DNA of 64,000 bases from an uncultured Bacteroides sp. (GTDB lineage: Bacteria; Bacteroidota; Bacteroidia; Bacteroidales; Bacteroidaceae), in NCBI GenBank assembly GCA_902388495.1, contig CABMPP010000019.1:1-64000 (forward strand), written 5' to 3'. Under the pieces are notes generated by a model, which saw only the letters and a list, made by a program, of their open reading frames with translations, did no database searches and was not told the origin of the DNA. Of this stretch, positions 24,462-33,058 are shown piece by piece (positions within the stretch are counted from its first letter, which is position 1; every line of letters starts with the position of its first letter). The position numbers were made by a program, and so were the translations under genes.

Positions 24462-26228
24462 TTAATCAATAGACTTGTTGAAATAATGCGTATGCAGCAA
24501 CCGTTCCGCAGCCTCACTCAGCGGTTTGCCCAGATACTCTTCGTACAGCGTCTTGATGTACGGGTTCTCGTGAGACTTACGCAGCGGTTTGTTGGCATCC
24601 TCGCGATACAACGCATTGGCACGTGCATAGAGCACCTCCGAATTACCGTGATGCAACGGTTGCCCGCCACCGCCGATGCAGCCGCCGGGACAAGCCATGA
24701 TTTCGATGACATGATACTCGTTGCGTCCGTTGCGGATGTCTTCCAGCAGATGACGTGCATTACCCAGCCCGTGGGCGATACCCACTTTCAACTCAAAGCC
24801 GTCCAGGTCTATCGTGGCACGGCGCACACCGGCCAGTCCGCGTACTTGCTCAAAGTTTACATTCTCCAATGTCCGTCCCGTATAGATTTCGTAGACAGAG
24901 CGCAAAGCAGCTTCCATTACACCACCGGTGGTACCGAAGATGACGCCTGCACCGGTCGAAGCACCCATCGGGAGGTCGAATTCCTTGTCCGTCAGCAGTG
25001 TGAAGCCGATGTTTGCACGTCTGATGAGGCGTGCCAGTTCACGGGTCGATATGGAGTAATCCACGTCGGGATTGCCGTCCGTCTTGAACTCGTCGCGGTC
25101 GCATTCGTACTTCTTTGCCAGGCAGGGCATGATAGATACTACTACCAGCTTTTCGCGTGGAATCCCCATCTTCTTTGCCCAAAATGTCTTGGCGATGGAG
25201 CCGAACATCTGTTGCGGCGAACGTGCCGTAGAAGGAATATCGAGCATATCAGGGAAATGGTGTTCGAAGAAGTTCACCCATGCCGGACAGCAGGACGTCA
25301 GGATGGGCAAGCGTACAGACTTATCGCCTGCCATGTATCGGGTCAGGCGGTTCAGAATTTCAGAACCTTCTTCCATAATGGTAAGGTCGGCGGCAAAGTC
25401 CGTATCGAATACGTAGTCGAAACCCAGTTCACGCAGGGCATATACCATCTTTCCGGTGACCAGTGTTCCGGGAGGCAGTCCGAATTCTTCGCCCAGGGCG
25501 GCACGTACGGCGGGTGCAGTTTGTACTATCACTACCTTGTCCGGATTTGCAAGGTCGTCCAGCAAGCGGTTGGTGTGGTCGCGTTCCGTCAATGCACCTA
25601 CCGGGCAGACGGCGACGCATTGTCCGCAATAAGTACATTCGCTGTCCGTCATCATCTTGTCGAAGGCAGGGGCAATGGTGGTATTGAATCCGCGGCGGAT
25701 GGCACCCAATGCACCTACCGTCTGTACATCGTTGCAGACGCTTTCGCACCGGCGGCAGAAGATACATTTATCCATGTTGCGCACGATGGACGAGGTGACT
25801 TCGCGCTTGCGTGGCGAAAGCTCTCCTCCGTTGAAAGGCATTTCGCGGATGTTGAAGCGCAGTGCCAGCGTCTGCAATTCGCAGTTGCCGCATTTGGGGC
25901 AGGTGAGGCAGTCGTTCGGGTGATCCGAAAGGATAAGTTCGGCCACTACCTTGCGGGCATTCATCACACGCAGGGTACTGGTGCGTACCACCATACCTTC
26001 AGTACAGCGGGTGGCGCAGGCAGGTGCCAGGTTGCGGCGTCCTTCCACCTCCACCACGCAGATGCGGCACGATGCGGGATTGTTCTTGATGCAGGTGCCT
26101 TTCAGGTCGATGTGGCAAAGAGTCGGTATGTCGATTCCGATCTTTCGCGCTGCTTCCAGGATGGTAGCTCCTTGGGGCACGGTGATATAATGGTGGTCTA
26201 TTTGCAGGGTTATTTGTTTTTCTTCCAT
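24462..26228 (-). CDS. hydA: Catalytic subunit of trimeric NADH-dependent [FeFe] hydrogenase (group A3-like)
   Basis: This 588-residue protein starts with a [2Fe-2S] plant-ferredoxin/NuoG-like domain (IPTLCHIDLKGTCIKN, CRICVVEVEG, ~35-65). A His-ligated cluster segment (HPNDCLTCPKCGNCELQ, ~102-118) and two [4Fe-4S] motifs (CIFCRRCESVC, ~154, and CTYCGQCVAVCPVGA, ~199) follow. The H-cluster motifs are complete: TSCCPAW (~312), MPCLAKKYE (~367) and MACPGGCIGGGGQP (~510). With NuoF- and NuoE-like partners it probably couples H2 to NADH and ferredoxin by flavin bifurcation. The gap to the NuoF-like gene is 12 bp. The C-terminus is short, without the extra ferredoxin of some homologues. Confidence 0.93.
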   Translation of the reverse strand: MEEKQITLQIDHHYITVPQGATILEAARKIGIDIPTLCHIDLKGTCIKNNPASCRICVVEVEGRRNLAPACATRCTEGMVVRTSTLRVMNARKVVAELILSDHPNDCLTCPKCGNCELQTLALRFNIREMPFNGGELSPRKREVTSSIVRNMDKCIFCRRCESVCNDVQTVGALGAIRRGFNTTIAPAFDKMMTDSECTYCGQCVAVCPVGALTERDHTNRLLDDLANPDKVVIVQTAPAVRAALGEEFGLPPGTLVTGKMVYALRELGFDYVFDTDFAADLTIMEEGSEILNRLTRYMAGDKSVRLPILTSCCPAWVNFFEHHFPDMLDIPSTARSPQQMFGSIAKTFWAKKMGIPREKLVVVSIMPCLAKKYECDRDEFKTDGNPDVDYSISTRELARLIRRANIGFTLLTDKEFDLPMGASTGAGVIFGTTGGVMEAALRSVYEIYTGRTLENVNFEQVRGLAGVRRATIDLDGFELKVGIAHGLGNARHLLEDIRNGRNEYHVIEIMACPGGCIGGGGQPLHHGNSEVLYARANALYREDANKPLRKSHENPYIKTLYEEYLGKPLSEAAERLLHTHYFNKSID

Positions 26229-26240
26229 AGCAGTAGGATT

Positions 26241-28148
26241 TTAGCAGACATTGATTGCTTTGAATTTGCAGCGCGCCATGCACATGCCGCACTTGATGCA
26301 TACATCCGGCCGGATGACATGCGGCTTGCGCACATCGCCCATGATGGCATCTGCCGGACACTTCTTGGCACACAGATGGCAGCCGGTGCACAACTCCGGA
26401 TTGATGGTGTAAGTGAGCAGCGACTTACACTGCCGGGCGCGGCATGTTCTGTCTTTCACATGTTCCACATATTCGTCATGGAAGTGCTTGAGCGTAGAGA
26501 GTACCGGGTTGGGCGAAGTCTGTCCCAATCCGCAGAGAGCTGTATCTTTTATTACTTGTCCCAACGTGGAGAGGGTGTCGAGGTCTTTCTCCGTTCCCCG
26601 GCCTTCGGTAATCTTGTTCAGGATTTCAAGCAACCGCTTGTTACCGATGCGGCAAGGTGTGCATTTTCCGCACGACTCTTCCACAGTGAAGTCGAGGTAG
26701 AACCGCGCTACGGACACCATACAGTCGTCTTCGTCCATCACAATCATACCGCCGGAACCCATCATGGAGCCTTCGGCAAGCAGGTTGTCGAAATCGATCG
26801 GCGTATCGAGGTGCTTCTCTGTCAGGCAACCGCCCGAAGGGCCGCCCGTCTGCACTGCCTTGAATTTCTTTCCTCCTTTGATGCCGCCGCCTATTTCGTA
26901 GATTACCTCGCGCAGCGTCGTTCCCATGGGGACTTCAATCAATCCTACATTATTTATCTTTCCTGCCAGGGCAAATACTTTGGTTCCTTTGGAGCGTTCC
27001 GTTCCGATGGACGAGAACCATTCCGCCCCTTTCGTTAATATAATAGGTATATTGGCAAGAGTTTCCACATTGTTCACATTCGTCGGCTTGCCCAGATAGC
27101 CTGCCTCTGCCGGGAAGGGGGGCTTCAAAGTGGGTTCTCCGCGTTTTCCCTCCATGGAGTGGATAAGCGCCGTCTCCTCACCGCAGACAAAAGCACCTGC
27201 ACCATAGCGGATTTCGATGTCAAAACTGAAGTCGGTGCCGAAGATGTTATTCCCCAGTAATCCGTATTCGCGGGCTTGGGTGATGGCAATCTTCAGTCGT
27301 TGGATGGCAAGCGGGTACTCGGCACGGATGTAAACCAATCCCCGGGGCGAACCGATGGAGTAACCGCAGAGTGCCATTGCTTCGACGATAGAGTGGGGAT
27401 CACCTTCCATGATGGAACGGTCCATGAATGCACCGGGGTCTCCTTCATCGGCATTACACACCACATATTTCATATCTGCCTTTTGCAGGCTGGCAAGTTC
27501 CCACTTCTTTCCGGTGGGGAAACCGCCACCGCCGCGTCCGCGCAAACCGGAGCGCTTGATGACATCCACCACCTCTTCGGGCTTCTTGGTGAGCAGACTG
27601 TCCGCCAACGCCATGTAGCCGTCCAGTGCGATGTACTCTTCTATATTTTCGGGGTCGATGAAGCCGCAATTTCGCAAGGCGATGCGCATCTGCTTCCGGT
27701 AGAAGTCCATGTGCTTGGAGTCGCTGACGGTCTGTTCCGTTTTCGGGTCAACGTAGAGCAACCGTTCTATCTTCCGCCCGCCGATGATATGCTCGCTGAC
27801 GATTTCGTCGGCATCTTCGGGAGTTACCTGGGTGTAGAACGTGTTGTCCGGGATAATCTTGACGATAGGTCCCTTTTCGCAGAAGCCGAAACAACCGGTA
27901 GTGATTACATTTACCTTGTCGGTAATATTATTTCTTTCGAGTGCCTGCTGAAGTTTCTCAGCAATGACATGGCTGGCTGAAGCCTTACAGCCCGTGCCGC
28001 CACAAATCAGGATTTGCAGATGTGCCGTTCCTAATGCCAACCCACAGCATTGTTCGGTAACCGTCTCGTCGCTTTGCTCGCGTAAACGTAGCGCACTCTC
28101 TGCCCTCTTCCTGATTATTTTCAGATCATGAATGGTTAGTACTTTCAT
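26241..28148 (-). CDS. hydB: NuoF-like FMN/NADH subunit of the trimeric hydrogenase
   Basis: This 635-residue protein starts at ATG 28148 (MKVLTIHDLKIIRKR); an upstream in-frame ATG at 28202 would fall inside the promoter. Domains in order are an N-terminal thioredoxin-like [2Fe-2S] fold (CGGTGCKASAS, TTGCFGFCEKG, ~50-95), a NuoF core with the FMN/NADH site GLRGRGGGGFPTGKKWE (~190) and NADEGDPGAFMDR (~220), cluster ligands ESCGKCTPCRIG (~490), and a C-terminal 2[4Fe-4S] ferredoxin (CTGCHLCAKKCPADA, CIKCGMCMARCKFKA, ~585-630). It passes electrons between NADH and the hydrogenase. It is first in the operon. Confidence 0.93.
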   Translation of the reverse strand: MKVLTIHDLKIIRKRAESALRLREQSDETVTEQCCGLALGTAHLQILICGGTGCKASASHVIAEKLQQALERNNITDKVNVITTGCFGFCEKGPIVKIIPDNTFYTQVTPEDADEIVSEHIIGGRKIERLLYVDPKTEQTVSDSKHMDFYRKQMRIALRNCGFIDPENIEEYIALDGYMALADSLLTKKPEEVVDVIKRSGLRGRGGGGFPTGKKWELASLQKADMKYVVCNADEGDPGAFMDRSIMEGDPHSIVEAMALCGYSIGSPRGLVYIRAEYPLAIQRLKIAITQAREYGLLGNNIFGTDFSFDIEIRYGAGAFVCGEETALIHSMEGKRGEPTLKPPFPAEAGYLGKPTNVNNVETLANIPIILTKGAEWFSSIGTERSKGTKVFALAGKINNVGLIEVPMGTTLREVIYEIGGGIKGGKKFKAVQTGGPSGGCLTEKHLDTPIDFDNLLAEGSMMGSGGMIVMDEDDCMVSVARFYLDFTVEESCGKCTPCRIGNKRLLEILNKITEGRGTEKDLDTLSTLGQVIKDTALCGLGQTSPNPVLSTLKHFHDEYVEHVKDRTCRARQCKSLLTYTINPELCTGCHLCAKKCPADAIMGDVRKPHVIRPDVCIKCGMCMARCKFKAINVC

Positions 28149-28171
28149 TATGTAATAGATTAGGGTCGGAA

Positions 28172-28203
28172 ACAAAGATAGGAAAAGGTTTCCGAATGAC
28201 AAA
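28172..28203 (-). promoter_or_regulatory. Promoter of the trimeric hydrogenase operon
   Basis: The minus strand TTTG (28203-28200), an exact 19-bp spacer and TATCTTTGT (28180-28172) match the Bacteroides sigma consensus. The -7 box ends 23 nt before ATG 28148. Confidence 0.8.
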
Positions 28204-28275
28204 AAGAAAGACGGAAAGATTGAATAAGGAATTTAGGAATCTCTTCTCGCAATGGTTAAATAATGATAATATGAG

Positions 28276-28317
28276 GTACTTTGTAATACAAGGTACTAAT
28301 ATAATACATATATTTGT
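28276..28317 (+). promoter_or_regulatory. padR promoter with autoregulatory palindrome
   Basis: A 21-bp near-perfect palindrome (28276-28296; half-site GTACTTTGTA, one mismatch) lies just upstream of the -7 box TATATTTGT (28309-28317). PadR regulators commonly bind such dyads at their own promoters. The half-site TACTTTGTA recurs at 28726, 29896 and 29919. Confidence 0.65.
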
Positions 28318-28387
28318 GCCATACAAAGGAGATGGATAAAGTAATGATGATCTCCTGAATAGTAAATGCTTAATAGTAGATAATATT

Positions 28388-28714
28388 ATGGATGTAAACA
28401 ATGTAAAGTCGCAAATGCGCAAGGGCATGCTTGAATACTGCATCATGCTGCTGCTCCATAAAGAGCCGGCCTATGCTTCGGACATCATCCAGAAGCTGAA
28501 AGAGGCCAGATTGATCGTAGTGGAGGGGACGCTTTATCCGTTGCTCACCCGTCTGAAGAACGACGACCTGCTGAGCTACGAATGGATAGAGTCCACCCAA
28601 GGGCCCCCTCGTAAGTATTATCGGTTGACGGAGAAAGGAGAAGTCTTCCTCGGGGAACTGGAAATATCCTGGAAAGAACTGAACGAGACAGTCAACCACA
28701 TCAGCAATTCGTAA
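28388..28714 (+). CDS. PadR-family transcriptional regulator
   Basis: This 108-residue winged-helix repressor has its DNA-binding region at residues ~8-80 (KGMLEYCIMLLLHKEPAYASDIIQKL, VEGTLYPLLTRLKNDDLLSYEW) and the PRKYYRLTEKG wing at ~75-85, the PadR signature. The C-terminal helix would dimerise; it is a short, single-helix PadR-s1 type. The PspC gene follows after 45 bp and is the likely target, together with itself through the upstream palindrome. PadR-PspC pairs often respond to envelope stress. Confidence 0.92.
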   Translation: MDVNNVKSQMRKGMLEYCIMLLLHKEPAYASDIIQKLKEARLIVVEGTLYPLLTRLKNDDLLSYEWIESTQGPPRKYYRLTEKGEVFLGELEISWKELNETVNHISNS

Positions 28715-28759
28715 CCTGTAATTCATACTTTGTAATTCATCATTAAAAACATATTAGCA

Positions 28760-29869
28760 ATGAAAAAGACATTAACTGTAAACTTAGGCGGAACTGTTTT
28801 CAACATTGACGACGACGCATACCGCCTTCTGGATAACTACCTGAGTAACCTCAAACTGCATTTCCGCAAAGATGCCGGTGCAGAAGAGATAGTAGATGAT
28901 ATTGAGCGCCGCATTTCCGAGCTTTTTGCCGAGAAACTGTCTGCCGGTTCGCAAGTAATTACGATAGCCGATGTGGAAGAAGTGATTGCCCGCATGGGAA
29001 AGCCGGAAGATATGGAGGCAGGAGAGGAGAGTACCGGTTCCGCTTCGGGCGGTGCAAATGCAGGCAGTAGTTCTGCATCCGGAAGTTGGAGTACCGGTAC
29101 TGCTTATGGATCTACGCGTCGGCGCCTTTACCGTAACCCGGACGACAAGATGCTGGGTGGCGTAATTAGCGGTATGGCTGCCTATCTGGGATGGGATGTG
29201 ACCTTGCTTCGTCTGTTGCTGCTCGTCGTTCTGATTTGTGGAGTAGGTACGCTGATACCGGTTTATATTGTATGCTGGCTGATTATTCCGGAGGCCAGTA
29301 CGGCAGCCGAAAAACTGAGTATGCGCGGCGAAGCTGTTACGGTAGAGAATATCGGAAAGACCGTGACCGACGGTTTTGAGAAAATGGCTAACGGTGTGAA
29401 TGACTATATGAAGTCTGACAAACCGCGTACTGCTCTGCAGAAATTGGGTGATACACTGGTGATGATTGCCGGTTGGATTCTGAAACTTTGTGTGGTGATA
29501 TTCGCTATCATTTGCAGTCCGATACTGTTTGTGGTCGGGGTGGTGTTTGTAGCTCTGCTGTTTGCTGCGGTGATGGTGGCTGTCGGTGGTGGCGCGGCGC
29601 TGATTTCGCTCTTCCCGATGTTTGATGTGGTACTGCCTACTTCTCCGTTGTCTGCCATTGTGCTGTACATTGCAGGTATCTTGGTGGTAGGTATTCCTTT
29701 GGTCAGCCTTGTATGGGCAATCTTCGGACAGGTGTTTAAATGGCAACCCATGAATTCCGGTCTGAAGTGGACACTGGTTATTCTTTGGATTGTGAGCGCA
29801 GCTTGTTTTGGTATCTGCTTCGCAATACAAGGGGCTACTTTCCCGGAACTTGGAATTTTTAATATATAG
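28760..29869 (+). CDS. PspC-domain membrane protein
   Basis: This 369-residue protein has a soluble N-terminal part of ~110 residues (KKTLTVNLGGTVFNIDDDAY, EIVDDIERRISELFAEKL) typical of the Bacteroidetes PspC proteins. A Gly/Ser-rich linker (~95-120) follows, then the PspC domain (RRLYRNPDDKMLGGVISGMAAYLGW, ~120-145, plus the next membrane helix). Four or so further hydrophobic segments follow (WILKLCVVIFAIICSPILFV, VGVVFVALLFAAVMVAVGGG, LSAIVLYIAGILVVGIPLV). It sits at the inner membrane, and a stress-sensing role is inferred from PadR and the family. It is second in the operon. Confidence 0.88.
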   Translation: MKKTLTVNLGGTVFNIDDDAYRLLDNYLSNLKLHFRKDAGAEEIVDDIERRISELFAEKLSAGSQVITIADVEEVIARMGKPEDMEAGEESTGSASGGANAGSSSASGSWSTGTAYGSTRRRLYRNPDDKMLGGVISGMAAYLGWDVTLLRLLLLVVLICGVGTLIPVYIVCWLIIPEASTAAEKLSMRGEAVTVENIGKTVTDGFEKMANGVNDYMKSDKPRTALQKLGDTLVMIAGWILKLCVVIFAIICSPILFVVGVVFVALLFAAVMVAVGGGAALISLFPMFDVVLPTSPLSAIVLYIAGILVVGIPLVSLVWAIFGQVFKWQPMNSGLKWTLVILWIVSAACFGICFAIQGATFPELGIFNI

Positions 29870-29893
29870 AGGATAGCATCCCTACAAGAATAC

Positions 29894-29983
29894 AATACTT
29901 TGTATTACAGTAAATTAATACTTTGTACTACAATAATTTAATATCGTGTTTGCAGGAAGTTAATTCCGTGTAAACACGATATT
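29894..29983. repeat. Intergenic mini-array, four units of 23/23/22/22 bp
   Basis: Units begin at 29894, 29917, 29940 and 29962, each opening AAT. Units 1 and 2 share AATACTTTGTA-TACA. Units 3 and 4 share AAT--CGTGT. AATATCGTGTTT (29940-29951) and AAACACGATATT (29972-29983) form a perfect 12-bp inverted repeat. The array begins 24 bp after the PspC stop. Confidence 0.8.
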
Positions 29984-30640
29984 AATTTTCTTTTTTCCTT
30001 CCTCCCTTTCTTCTTTATAAAGAGTTTAAAGTCCCTCTCTTTTTGAATTCATCTTCCTCTTTCCCCATCTTGTTTTTGCATTGTCTCCTACACCCTACAC
30101 CCGCTTTGCAATACTTTTATTGATAGGCAGTTACGGGTGTATAAGAGGTTTGTAGGGTGTATAAGGATTATTTACTTCTCCTACACCAATTATCTATTTC
30201 CCTTATAGTTAGTGTTTTATCCCCATTCTTTATTTCCCATAATATAATGTGATTTTCTTCATTTTCCTTGTTGTTTTTGTACTTTTCCCTTATTAGTAAT
30301 GCAGTTCTGGAACTTGCTAAACTTCGTTTCATGTATGAGGGCTCTACGGGGGACAACCGGAAACCGTAGAGCCCTCGGATGGCAACTGTTCGGCCCACAA
30401 TTGGAGGACGAAGTTATGTAACGTGTATAATCACGTAAACTGCTGTATATACGGTGATTATGTACGGTGCAATCTCGGTTTTATTCCATTCTTTAGGGAG
30501 ATTGTGCCCAAGGAATAGCTTTGAAGAATTTTGGTAGAAGAGTATGTTAAATCCGCACATCAGAGTATGTGTCAACTGATTGATTTTTAATGAAATAATG
30601 CTTTTGCAGAAAAAGATTGCCATTTTATTCACAAGAATAT
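29984..30640. other. Gene-poor stretch upstream of the capsule locus
   Basis: No convincing gene is visible. It holds a pyrimidine-rich run (29984-30070), copies of CTACACCC (30088-30103) facing inverted copies GGGTGTATAAG (30135-30145 and 30155-30165), and a perfect 13-bp hairpin GAGGGCTCTACGG (30337-30349) with its complement (30364-30376) lacking a T tail. ACGTG (30421-30425) and CACGT (30432-30436) form a short dyad. The region reads like decayed or regulatory DNA bordering a variable locus. Confidence 0.5.
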
Positions 30641-30672
30641 TTTGTAATTTCGTTTCTTGGTTTTACCTTTGC
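30641..30672 (+). promoter_or_regulatory. Capsule operon promoter
   Basis: TTTG (30641-30644), an exact 19-bp spacer and TACCTTTGC (30664-30672) give a full consensus promoter ~150-250 nt before upxY. The long leader fits antitermination by UpxY. No flanking inverted repeats of the invertible-promoter type were found, so it seems locked on. Confidence 0.7.
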
Positions 30673-30919
30673 ATCCGTTAAACAAACGCTTATTGAATGC
30701 CTTAGCATCTATAAACGTTTCGTTATCAGTCTTGTAAGGCGTAAAAACTGTACAAACCCATTTGAAGCAGATTTTTCAACCTTCAAAAGCACCAGCTTGC
30801 TTCTCCTGCGATAGGGGAGGTGTTAACTGGACAATGGACGTACCAATTTCAAATCCAAGAAATTACGTTCTAACCGGAAGGGGATTCATTCCCCCGGTGT
30901 CCCCAAAGAATATCCTTTC

Positions 30920-31462
30920 GTGAACGCTCATAAAGAAGAAATACACTGGTATGCCTTGCGCATTACTTATAGCCGGGAACTGGCTTTAAAGCAGTTTCTG
31001 GATGCCGAGCAAGTGGAAAACTTCGTTCCTATGCGTTACGAATACGTCACGAGGCAAGAGCGGCGCATCCGCAAATTGGTTCCTGCTATACACAACTTGG
31101 TGTTTATCCGTGGTTCCCGCCAGCAAATAGATGAAATCAAGGAAACTAAAGCTGCTATTTTTCCACTTCGTTATATAATGGATCGTGAATCCCGTCAGCC
31201 CATTGTTGTTCCTGATGTTCAGATGCGCAACTTTATTGCTGTTGCCGGTACATTCGATCAGCAAGTCATTTATCTGCCACCTACCGACTTTTCTATGAAT
31301 AGAGGTGATCGTGTCCGTATCACCGGTGGTATCTTCGAAGGTGTTGAAGGCGTTTTTGTCCGTATCAAAGGCGACCGCCGTGTTGTTGTTTCCATCCAGG
31401 GGGTCATGGCTGTAGCTACTACTTTTATCCATCCGTCTCTTATTGAGAAAATAGAAGAATAG
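30920..31462 (+). CDS. upxY: UpxY-family capsule transcription antiterminator
   Basis: This 180-residue NusG-like protein has an NGN domain (IHWYALRITYSRELALKQFL, ENFVPMRYEYV, ~8-45) and a C-terminal KOW-type segment (MNRGDRVRITGGIFEGVEGV, ~132-151). UpxY proteins let RNA polymerase read through the leader of their own capsule operon. The start is GTG 30920 in this call. The same frame stays open to 30827 (CTG, 6 nt after GGGGAGG) and encodes KEYPFVNAH-like sequence that looks conserved, so the true start may be upstream and non-ATG. A 29-codon ORF from ATG 30835 overlaps the GTG by 4 nt. No upxZ follows. Confidence 0.88.
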   Translation: MNAHKEEIHWYALRITYSRELALKQFLDAEQVENFVPMRYEYVTRQERRIRKLVPAIHNLVFIRGSRQQIDEIKETKAAIFPLRYIMDRESRQPIVVPDVQMRNFIAVAGTFDQQVIYLPPTDFSMNRGDRVRITGGIFEGVEGVFVRIKGDRRVVVSIQGVMAVATTFIHPSLIEKIEE

Positions 31463-31585
31463 AATAAAACTCTATCTTACTCTGTAGCTTCGCGGTGCAA
31501 TTGATTCTTTTGTAAGTAATCATTGTGAGTACTTTATCAAAAGGATACGCTCTAATTTAGTATAAATCCATAGATTTATGATTCT

Positions 31586-33031
31586 GTGACAGATTCGTTG
31601 AAACATAAAACAATCCAAGGTGTCGGATGGAGTTTCATTGACAATATCGCAAGTTCAGGTATTACCTTTTTGGTAGGACTTGTGCTTGCTCGTCTCTTAA
31701 CTCCTGAAGAGTATGGAGTAATGGCCATGATAGCTATATTTATTGCAATATCTAATTCCATTATAGACAGTGGCTTTTCCAATGCATTGATACGAAAGAT
31801 ACATGTAGAGCGAATTGATTATAATACAGTCTTTTGTTTTAATTTGATAGTCAGTATTCTTATTTATGTACTTCTCTATATATCTTCTCCTGCTATTAGT
31901 CTATTTTTTAATGAGCCTATTTTGAAAGGAGTAACAAGAGTAATCGGATGGGTACTGATAATTAATGCACTTGCTATTATTCCTCGTACTCAATTTGTGA
32001 AGAATATAGATTTTAAAACACAGACCAAAGCGTCTTTTATATCTTCTATTAGTAGTGGAGTTATTGGAATAGGGATGGCGTTAGGAGGTATGGGAGTATG
32101 GAGTTTAGTTGGGCAACAACTGTCTCGTCAGTTTTTGAATACTTTATTACTTTGGTTTTATAGCAAATGGTATCCGGTATGGGAATTCTCTGCAAAAAGT
32201 TTTAAAGAATTGTTTGGCTTTGGTTCTAAATTGTTACTTTCGGGATTATTGGATACTATTTATAAGAATATTTATTATATTGTAATAGGACGTTTTTATA
32301 CTTCTATACAGTTAGGACAATACACTCGTGCTGAACAGTTCAATACAATATTTTCTAGTAATTTGAGTCGGATTGTGCAGCGCGTTAGTTATCCTATGCT
32401 CAGTTCCATACAGGAAGAACAAAAACGTTTGCGTGAGGCTTATCGGCGTGTAATAAAGACTACCATGCTTGTAACCTTTGCTTGTATGCTTGGACTTGCT
32501 GCTATAGCTAAGCCTTTAATCATAATTCTAATAGGGGAGAAATGGTTACCGGCTGTTGCTTTTTTGCAAATTATCTGTTTTGCGGGTATGCTTTATCCGC
32601 TCCATGCTATCAATTTGAATATTTTGCAGGTAAAGGGGCGTTCGGATTTATTTCTTAAATTGGAAATTGTCAAGAAAATCATAGCGATAGGTCCTGTCGT
32701 TATGGGAATCTACTATGGAATCGAGTATATGTTGTGGGGCAGTGTTCTAACTTCTGTCATAGCTTATTTTTTTAATAGCTATTATTCAGCAGAATTAATA
32801 CATTATCCTACAACTGACCAAATAAAAGATATATTACCTATTTTTATTGTTTCTTTGACTGTTGCTATCGTTATGTGGAGTCTATCTATGCTAAACATTT
32901 CCGTTTACATACAACTTCCTATTCAATTAGTTGTAGGCATGGTATTGGCTATTACCGCCTATGAACAGTTACAACTCCCCGAATATTTTGAGTTAAAGCA
33001 ACTTGTACTTTCTGCTATTCGTAAGAAATAA
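31586..33031 (+). CDS. wzx: Polysaccharide repeat-unit flippase (Wzx, MOP superfamily)
   Basis: This 481-residue membrane protein has ~14 hydrophobic segments. It begins LKHKTIQGVGWSFIDNIASSGITFLVGLVLARLL, the usual start of the oligosaccharide flippase/MviN-like family (WzxC subgroup). The conserved LTPEEYGVMAMIAIF segment follows at ~38. It flips the lipid-linked repeat unit across the inner membrane. The start is GTG 31586, 123 bp after upxY. AT-content rises sharply from here on compared with the flanks, consistent with horizontally acquired capsule genes. Confidence 0.9.
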   Translation: MTDSLKHKTIQGVGWSFIDNIASSGITFLVGLVLARLLTPEEYGVMAMIAIFIAISNSIIDSGFSNALIRKIHVERIDYNTVFCFNLIVSILIYVLLYISSPAISLFFNEPILKGVTRVIGWVLIINALAIIPRTQFVKNIDFKTQTKASFISSISSGVIGIGMALGGMGVWSLVGQQLSRQFLNTLLLWFYSKWYPVWEFSAKSFKELFGFGSKLLLSGLLDTIYKNIYYIVIGRFYTSIQLGQYTRAEQFNTIFSSNLSRIVQRVSYPMLSSIQEEQKRLREAYRRVIKTTMLVTFACMLGLAAIAKPLIIILIGEKWLPAVAFLQIICFAGMLYPLHAINLNILQVKGRSDLFLKLEIVKKIIAIGPVVMGIYYGIEYMLWGSVLTSVIAYFFNSYYSAELIHYPTTDQIKDILPIFIVSLTVAIVMWSLSMLNISVYIQLPIQLVVGMVLAITAYEQLQLPEYFELKQLVLSAIRKK

Positions 33032-33058
33032 AAATCAGAAATATTATTATTAAATGAG

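Noticed and set aside
24486..27038. Very long plus-strand open frame (850 codons) opposite the hydrogenase genes
   Set aside because: It lies antisense to hydA/hydB with intact domain motifs on the other strand, and its own translation shows no known domain. It is a by-product of the codon bias of the real genes.
30168..30398. Minus-strand ORF of 76 codons (ends IREIDNWCRRSK)
   Set aside because: There is no promoter or ribosome-binding site; half of it spans the 13-bp hairpin and low-complexity AT DNA. It might be a gene remnant, but not enough is visible to call it.
30414..30632. Minus-strand ORF of 72 codons upstream of the capsule promoter
   Set aside because: AT-rich leader region, no homology-like features, opposite to the operon direction.
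30380..30830. Invertible capsule promoter
   Set aside because: No convincing inverted repeat pair was found flanking the 30641-30672 promoter, and no adjacent invertase gene exists.
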